Of a stretch of DNA of 64,000 nucleotides, positions 59,534-64,000 are shown one piece after another. The notes beneath the pieces are model-generated. The model did not search any database and had not been told where the DNA came from. It was given only the letters and a program-made list of their open reading frames with translations. A program made the position numbers and the translations under genes. The stretch comes from an uncultured Collinsella sp. Lineage in GTDB: Bacteria; Actinomycetota; Coriobacteriia; Coriobacteriales; Coriobacteriaceae. The DNA is taken from contig UQMU01000002.1 of the NCBI GenBank assembly GCA_900542305.1, positions 41,402 to 105,401 on the forward strand. The letters run 5' to 3'. How positions within the stretch are numbered: position 1 is the stretch's first letter; each line of letters begins with the position of its first letter.

Positions 59534-61054
59534 GTGGCCCAAGAGACGTTTAGCGATCGCCTGCGACAGGCTATGTCCGATCGCGACGTTCGCCAGTCGG
59601 ACGTGATCCGCGCATCGGAGATGCTCGGCAAAAAACTCGGCAAGAGTCAGATGAGCCAATATGTGAGCGGCAAGACGATCCCGCGGCGCGATGTGGCCGA
59701 GCTGCTCGCCCGTATTTTGGAGGTCGATGTTACCTGGCTGCTTGCCGGCGACGCCGATCAAGGCGAGGCATCATCACCCCGCAACGATTCCAAGCCCGAA
59801 CCCCATCCCTCAGCTCAAATTGCAAGGAGCGCCACCATGCGTACTTTTTCTAAATCCACCAAACTCGACAACGTCCTGTATGACGTGCGCGGCCCCGTCG
59901 TCGACGAGGCCGCCCGTATGGAGGACGAGGGCGAGCGCATCCTCAAGCTCAATATCGGCAACCCGGCGCCCTTCGGTTTCCGCACGCCCGATGAGGTCAT
60001 CAAGGACATGCGCCAGCAGCTGCCCGACTGCGAAGGCTATTCCAACTCGCGTGGCCTGTTCTCCGCGCGCAAGGCGATCATGCAGTATTCGCAGATCAAA
60101 GGCCTGCCCAACGTTCAGATGGAGCATATCTACACGGGCAACGGCGTGTCCGAGCTCATTCAGCTTTCGATGAACGCGCTGCTCGACAATGGCGACGAGA
60201 TTCTGATCCCCAGCCCCGACTATCCGCTCTGGACGGCGTGCGCTACCCTTGCTGGCGGTCATCCCGTACATTATCTGTGCGATGAGCAGGCGGATTGGTA
60301 TCCCGACCTGGAGGATATGGAGTCCAAGATTACGAGCGCGACCAAAGCCCTCGTCATCATCAACCCCAACAACCCCACGGGCTCTGTCTATCCGCGCGAG
60401 GTGCTCGAGGGCATCGTCGAGATTGCACGCAGGCATCAGCTGATGATCTTTGCCGATGAGATCTACGACCGCCTGTGCATGGACGGCTACGAGCACGTCT
60501 CGATTGCCTCGCTCGCCCCCGATCTGCCCTGTGTCACCTTTAGCGGTCTGTCCAAGTCGCACATGATCGCGGGCTATCGCATTGGCTGGATGGTGCTTTC
60601 GGGCAACCAGCGCTGCATGAGCGACTTCATCATGGGCATCAACATGCTCTCCAACATGCGCCTGTGCTCCAACGTGCCGGCTCAGTCGATCGTTCAGACG
60701 GCACTCGGTGGCCATCAGTCCGTTAACGACTACATCCGTCCCGGCGGCCGTGTCTACGAGCAGCGCAACTTTGTGTATGAGGCACTCAGCAAGATTGACG
60801 GCATCTCGGTGGTTAAGCCGCGTGCGGCGTTCTACATCTTCCCCAAGATGGATGTTAAGAAGTTCAACATCACCGATGACGAGCAGTTTGCCCTCGACCT
60901 GCTGCACGAGAAGAAGATTCTGATCACGCGCGGCGGCGGCTTTAACTGGGCCGAGCCCGATCACTTCCGCATCGTGTACCTGCCGCGCATGGAAGTACTC
61001 AAAGAGTCCCTCGAAGACCTCGCCGACTTCTTTGACCATTACCGCCAGAGCTAG
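59534..61054 (+). CDS. XRE-type HTH fused to an aminotransferase
   Basis: A 506-residue fusion. Residues 1-75 form an XRE-like HTH (TFSDRLRQAMSDRDVRQSDV, SQMSQYVSGKTIPRRD). A linker rich in Ser/Pro/Asn follows. From about residue 100 there is a full fold-type I AlaA/AspC-like aminotransferase: LDNVLYDVRGPVVDEAA, SPDYPLWTA, INPNNPTGSVYP, IFADEIYD, and the PLP Lys in SGLSKSHMIAGYRIGW; a late FRIVYLP holds the carboxylate Arg. MocR-type fusions use GntR heads, so an XRE head is unusual. GTG 59534 follows GAGGAGG. Alanine/glutamate-pyruvate transamination is the probable reaction. Confidence 0.9.
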   Translation: MAQETFSDRLRQAMSDRDVRQSDVIRASEMLGKKLGKSQMSQYVSGKTIPRRDVAELLARILEVDVTWLLAGDADQGEASSPRNDSKPEPHPSAQIARSATMRTFSKSTKLDNVLYDVRGPVVDEAARMEDEGERILKLNIGNPAPFGFRTPDEVIKDMRQQLPDCEGYSNSRGLFSARKAIMQYSQIKGLPNVQMEHIYTGNGVSELIQLSMNALLDNGDEILIPSPDYPLWTACATLAGGHPVHYLCDEQADWYPDLEDMESKITSATKALVIINPNNPTGSVYPREVLEGIVEIARRHQLMIFADEIYDRLCMDGYEHVSIASLAPDLPCVTFSGLSKSHMIAGYRIGWMVLSGNQRCMSDFIMGINMLSNMRLCSNVPAQSIVQTALGGHQSVNDYIRPGGRVYEQRNFVYEALSKIDGISVVKPRAAFYIFPKMDVKKFNITDDEQFALDLLHEKKILITRGGGFNWAEPDHFRIVYLPRMEVLKESLEDLADFFDHYRQS

Positions 61055-61077
61055 TGGGATAGAAGTTCCGCACTATG

Positions 61078-61115
61078 AAAAGCTCCCTGCAGTTGTTTTG
61101 CTGCAGGGAGCTTTC
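61078..61115. terminator. bidirectional intrinsic terminator
   Basis: AAAGCTCCCTGCAG pairs with CTGCAGGGAGCTTT, with A's to the left and TTC to the right, between convergent aminotransferase and deformylase genes. Confidence 0.87.
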
Positions 61116-61129
61116 TTGAATCGGCGGAA

Positions 61130-61540
61130 CTATATAACAATCCCGTTGCAGTGGTCGATTTCGTGTTGGATGATCTCGGCGGTGTAGCCCGAGAAGTTTT
61201 TGATGCGGTGAACGAAGTTCTCGTCCAAATACTCAACCTTAATGCGGCGATAGCGGGTGCAGGGACGCTCGCCGATCAGCGAGAGGCATCCTTCGCTCGT
61301 CTGATAGGCATTGACCTGTTCAAGAATTTGAGGGTTGTACATCAGGAGCGCCCTGTTGCCGTCCTTTACGCAGATGATGCGTTTGCGCACACCGATCATG
61401 TTGGCGGCGAGCCCCACGCACTCGTGCTCATGCTCGTGGAGTGTATCCAGGAGGTCCTGCCCGGTCGCGGCATCGTCGGGCCCCGCGTCTTCGGAAGGCA
61501 GGCGCAAAAAGAACTCGGATTTCATGATGGGCTTAATCAT
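61130..61540 (-). CDS. peptide deformylase
   Basis: A 136-residue deformylase. Motif II EGCLSL (zinc Cys) and motif III IQHEIDH (two zinc His and the general base Glu) are intact. Motif I reads VGLAANMIGV, with Met where Gln is usual, a substitution frequent in the short deformylases of gut Firmicutes and Actinobacteria. It removes formyl groups from nascent peptides. ATG 61540 follows GAGGAGC; the longer frame to 61786 is not supported. With the degenerate protein at 53.4 kb it makes a pair of paralogues in one window. Confidence 0.87.
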   Translation of the reverse strand: MIKPIMKSEFFLRLPSEDAGPDDAATGQDLLDTLHEHEHECVGLAANMIGVRKRIICVKDGNRALLMYNPQILEQVNAYQTSEGCLSLIGERPCTRYRRIKVEYLDENFVHRIKNFSGYTAEIIQHEIDHCNGIVI

Positions 61541-61612
61541 GGCGGGCTCCTCATGTCTTATGCTTTCGTGGACTTTTAATAATAGCGCGGAAGGAAAGCT
61601 GCGCGTCCGCGT

Positions 61613-61618
61613 TACAAT
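61613..61618 (+). promoter_or_regulatory. TACAAT -10 element of the MFS gene
   Basis: GTCCGCGTTACAATC lies about 130 bp before the MFS start codon, leaving a long 5' leader. Confidence 0.35.
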
Positions 61619-61746
61619 CTTTTGACGTTGGACCATGTTGCCAGATTCGTCGTGTACGGCGTCTGGCGTAAGTCTAGGGCTCATTTTTTCGCCCTGGACT
61701 GTTTCTCTGGGGCGATGCGACTGTCGTTCCAAGAGGAAGGAAATGC

Positions 61747-63162
61747 ATGGGGAGCAAATCTCAGCAACAAGTTCAAGCAACGCCATCGGCCACTGCGGCG
61801 CTTCTCGTCGTTATGTATATTGCAGCCTTTGTTGCCGCGTTTAACGAGAACATCATTAACGTGGCGTTGCACGACATTATGGCAGCCTTTTCGGTGAGTG
61901 CCACCACGGCGCAGTGGCTCGTTTCGGGCTACATGATCGTGACGTCGATCTTTACGGCCATCATGGCCTTCCTGTCCGGCCGTTTCTCGACGCGCAAGCT
62001 GTTGTTTTTCACATGCGGATGTATGGTCGCCGGCGAAGTCCTGTGTCTGATCGCTCCGTCGTTTAGCGTTTTGCTACCAAGTCGTATTTTGCAGGCTGCG
62101 GGATCGGGCATCTTGTTCCCGCTCATGATGAACGTGGTGCTGTCTTGCGCCCCGCGCGAGAAGCTCGGTCTGTATCTTAGCCTGGGCGGTGCCTGCATTA
62201 CGCTAGGGCCGGCGTTTGGACCCGTAATCAGCGGTCTTATGTGCACGTTGTTCGGCTGGAGGGCGGTGTTCGTAGTGCCGCTGGTGGGCGGCATTTTGGT
62301 CGCTGCGGCGGGCGTTAAGCTTGTTCAGAATGTCGGAGAGCGCTCGAGCACCACGCTTGATATTCTGTCGGTTGTTTTGCTCGCCGCCGGCATTACGGCA
62401 TTCGTGTATTCCGTAGGCGAGTTCTCGACCAATCCGATTGCCGGCATCGTGGCGCTTTTCGCCGCCATTGTGCTGCTCGGCCTGTTTGCGGCCCGTCAGC
62501 TCAAGCTCGAGCATCCGGTGCTTAACGTGCGTCCCATGGCGAGCGTTCGTTTTTGGCCCGCGTGCCTGCTTGTGGTGGTGTCGATGATGACGACGTTCTC
62601 GATGAGCGTTTTGTTGCCGCTCTATTTTGAGGGCGCATACGGCATGACCGCACTTATTGCGGGCTTGCTCATTTTGCCGGCGATTGCCTGCAACGCCGTG
62701 ACCTCGATTGTGGGCGGACGCGTGATGGACGCCCGTGGCGCATGGCCGCTGCTGCCGGTCGGCTTTGCCCTGATTGCCGTGGGGCAGACTGCCATCTCGA
62801 TGACGGCGGCAAGTATGAACATCGGCGTCGTCGTGGCGCTGACCGTTGTGGTGTATGCCGGAGTCGGTTTGGTGCTGAGCCCCTCGCAAACGGCCGGCTT
62901 GGAGACGCTGCCTGCCGCTGAGCATCCCCACGGAACGGCATTGCTTAACACGTGGAACATGATTGCCGCATCGTTTGGCCCATCGCTGTTTATCGGTCTG
63001 CTCTCGAGTTCTGCGGCGACTGCCGGCGCGGCTGGCGCTGCGACCGACGTTGCCCAGGCGATTGGATTTGCAACTGCCGTGCGTGTGGCGGCTGTGATTG
63101 CCGTGGTCGGGTTCGCGACGTCGCTGGTGTACGCTCGTCGCGAGTCGCACATGTCGCATTAA
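61747..63162 (+). CDS. MFS transporter, DHA2 (EmrB/QacA) family
   Basis: A 471-residue major facilitator with about fourteen membrane segments. DHA2 features are the TM1 motif D1 variant AFNENIINVALHDIM, TTAQWLVSGYMI, motif A GRFSTRKL in the first loop, RILQAAGSGILFPL, and motif C LGGACITLGPAFGPVISGLM. Antiport of drugs or metabolites against H+ is the typical function. GAGGAAGGAAATGC precedes ATG 61747. The gene has no local regulator and stands alone before the RGG-protein gene. Confidence 0.92.
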   Translation: MGSKSQQQVQATPSATAALLVVMYIAAFVAAFNENIINVALHDIMAAFSVSATTAQWLVSGYMIVTSIFTAIMAFLSGRFSTRKLLFFTCGCMVAGEVLCLIAPSFSVLLPSRILQAAGSGILFPLMMNVVLSCAPREKLGLYLSLGGACITLGPAFGPVISGLMCTLFGWRAVFVVPLVGGILVAAAGVKLVQNVGERSSTTLDILSVVLLAAGITAFVYSVGEFSTNPIAGIVALFAAIVLLGLFAARQLKLEHPVLNVRPMASVRFWPACLLVVVSMMTTFSMSVLLPLYFEGAYGMTALIAGLLILPAIACNAVTSIVGGRVMDARGAWPLLPVGFALIAVGQTAISMTAASMNIGVVVALTVVVYAGVGLVLSPSQTAGLETLPAAEHPHGTALLNTWNMIAASFGPSLFIGLLSSSAATAGAAGAATDVAQAIGFATAVRVAAVIAVVGFATSLVYARRESHMSH

Positions 63163-63314
63163 TGTGTGCACATAGATTCTGCAGCTAGATTGGATGGCGA
63201 CACCATAAACTAATGGACGTTTTGCCGAGAGGCATGAATGTTTAAAGCGCAAAGAGTGCGCGACGGGCCCCGCGAATGGGGCGATGATGCCCGAGAGGGC
63301 CAAGAAGGAGTCTC

Positions 63315-64000
63315 ATGTCCGAGAACGAAGAGATCATGAACGAGACCGAGAACGAGACCATGGCTGCCGAGGTTGAGGCAGTCGAGACCGTGGAGACCGA
63401 AGCTGCCGAGGTTGAGGCTGCTGACGAGGTTTCCGCCGAGGAGGAGGCCGAGGTTGTTGAGGCCGCCGTTGATTACGATGACGAAGAGCTGATGGACAAG
63501 ATGCAGAAGGCCGCCCGCCTGCTGCGTAGCCGTCGCTTTGCTATTTCCAAGGAGGAGGAGGCCAAGGCCGAGCGCATGGCGAACATCGAGCGCGCCATCA
63601 AGCTTCTTGACCTCAAGCCCAAGATGGAGCAGAAGGAAATGTCCGACCTGCTGGGCATGCGCCTCCGTGAGCTCGATGGCCTGATGGCCGAGGCCGAGGC
63701 TGCCGATCTGGTCGGCCGCATCGACGACGCCGAGGGCGATATGCGCAAGATTGTTGTCTTCGCCGCCGAGGATGCCGCTGAGGGCCTGGTCGAGCTTGCC
63801 AACAAGAAGGAGAAGCTCCTGCCCGAGCTTTCTTATGAGGAGGCCACCGAGCTGATGGCCGCTCTCGATAAGGTTATCGCTCCGCTCGTCGCCATGGGCC
63901 TGGACGAGGACCGCGGTCCTCGCGGCGGCCGTGACGACCGTGGCGGCCGTGGCGGCGACCGTGGCGGTCGCGGCGACTTTGGCGATCGCGGTGGCCGTGG
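63315..64000 (+). CDS. acidic protein with wHTH-like core and RGG-rich tail, partial at window end
   Basis: The frame is open at the right edge after 228 codons. Residues 1-55 are almost entirely Glu/Ala/Val (ETVETEAAEVEAADEVSAEE), an acidic, presumably disordered tail. Residues 60-185 form a charged helical core with LKPKMEQKEMSDLLGMRLRELDGLM, which looks like a MarR-type helix-turn-helix. From about residue 200 come RGG and RGD repeats (GGRDDRGGRGGDRGGRGDFG). RGG boxes commonly bind RNA. ATG 63315 follows AAGGAG. It may bind nucleic acid; no function is asserted. Confidence 0.72.
   Translation, partial: MSENEEIMNETENETMAAEVEAVETVETEAAEVEAADEVSAEEEAEVVEAAVDYDDEELMDKMQKAARLLRSRRFAISKEEEAKAERMANIERAIKLLDLKPKMEQKEMSDLLGMRLRELDGLMAEAEAADLVGRIDDAEGDMRKIVVFAAEDAAEGLVELANKKEKLLPELSYEEATELMAALDKVIAPLVAMGLDEDRGPRGGRDDRGGRGGDRGGRGDFGDRGGR

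Overview
This is a stretch of high-GC chromosome from a gut actinobacterium of the class Coriobacteriia, most likely Collinsella or a close relative. That is an inference from gene content, not from any rRNA marker. Supporting signs are a bile-salt-hydrolase-type enzyme, two surface proteins ending in an LAATG class-E-type sortase signal, dense mostly housekeeping gene packing, strong AAGGAGG-type ribosome sites, frequent GTG starts and TACAAT or GACAAT -10 elements. No rRNA, tRNA, prophage, insertion sequence or CRISPR array was seen. Layout. 1-13 kb: end of a tRNA-dihydrouridine synthase, a glutaredoxin beside an XRE/zinc-ribbon/TipAS regulator, TrmO, a PatB-type C-S lyase, a PNPOx-fold flavoprotein, a large hybrid sensor kinase with two periplasmic binding domains, a two-helix K+ channel, a LOG protein, a ClC channel, an EamA exporter, and a GntR-ABC operon. 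13-24 kb: release factor 3, a VUT transporter with an SDR, uracil-DNA glycosylase, a divergent EamA/LysR pair, a MATE pump, RlmA- and RsmJ-type rRNA methyltransferases, small membrane proteins and a GNAT. 24-32 kb: a TetM-like translational GTPase, then a module of AAA+ ATPase, short UvrA-like protein and a second paralogous AAA+ ATPase in convergent orientation; each end and the uvrA/ATPase junction carry a copy of the same palindromic repeat. 32-40 kb: TrmL with an insertion, a COG0523 GTPase, a cysteine-less ArsC-like protein, a flavodoxin-fold protein, two related GGDEF proteins (one also EAL) and a patatin. 40-47 kb: a thiamine operon under a TPP riboswitch and terminator, a HAD phosphatase, a LysR regulator beside a MetE-like methyltransferase with an LTTR-type operator between them, and a uracil permease. 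47-53 kb: an esterase, two tandemly duplicated beta-helix surface proteins and a purine permease; a 15-codon ghost of the permease 3' end marks the duplication junction. 53-64 kb: a peptide deformylase-like protein lacking the catalytic Glu, the bile-salt-hydrolase-type enzyme, Kup, a second EamA/LysR pair, an XRE-aminotransferase fusion behind a cluster of operator-like repeats, a second deformylase, a DHA2 exporter, and the start of an acidic, RGG-rich protein. Recurring themes are short palindromic REP-like elements in at least three repeated families, regulators sitting beside or fused to their probable targets, and paralogue pairs in which one member has lost key residues. The best candidate for something undescribed is the ATPase/UvrA-like/ATPase module at 26.5-31.5 kb.
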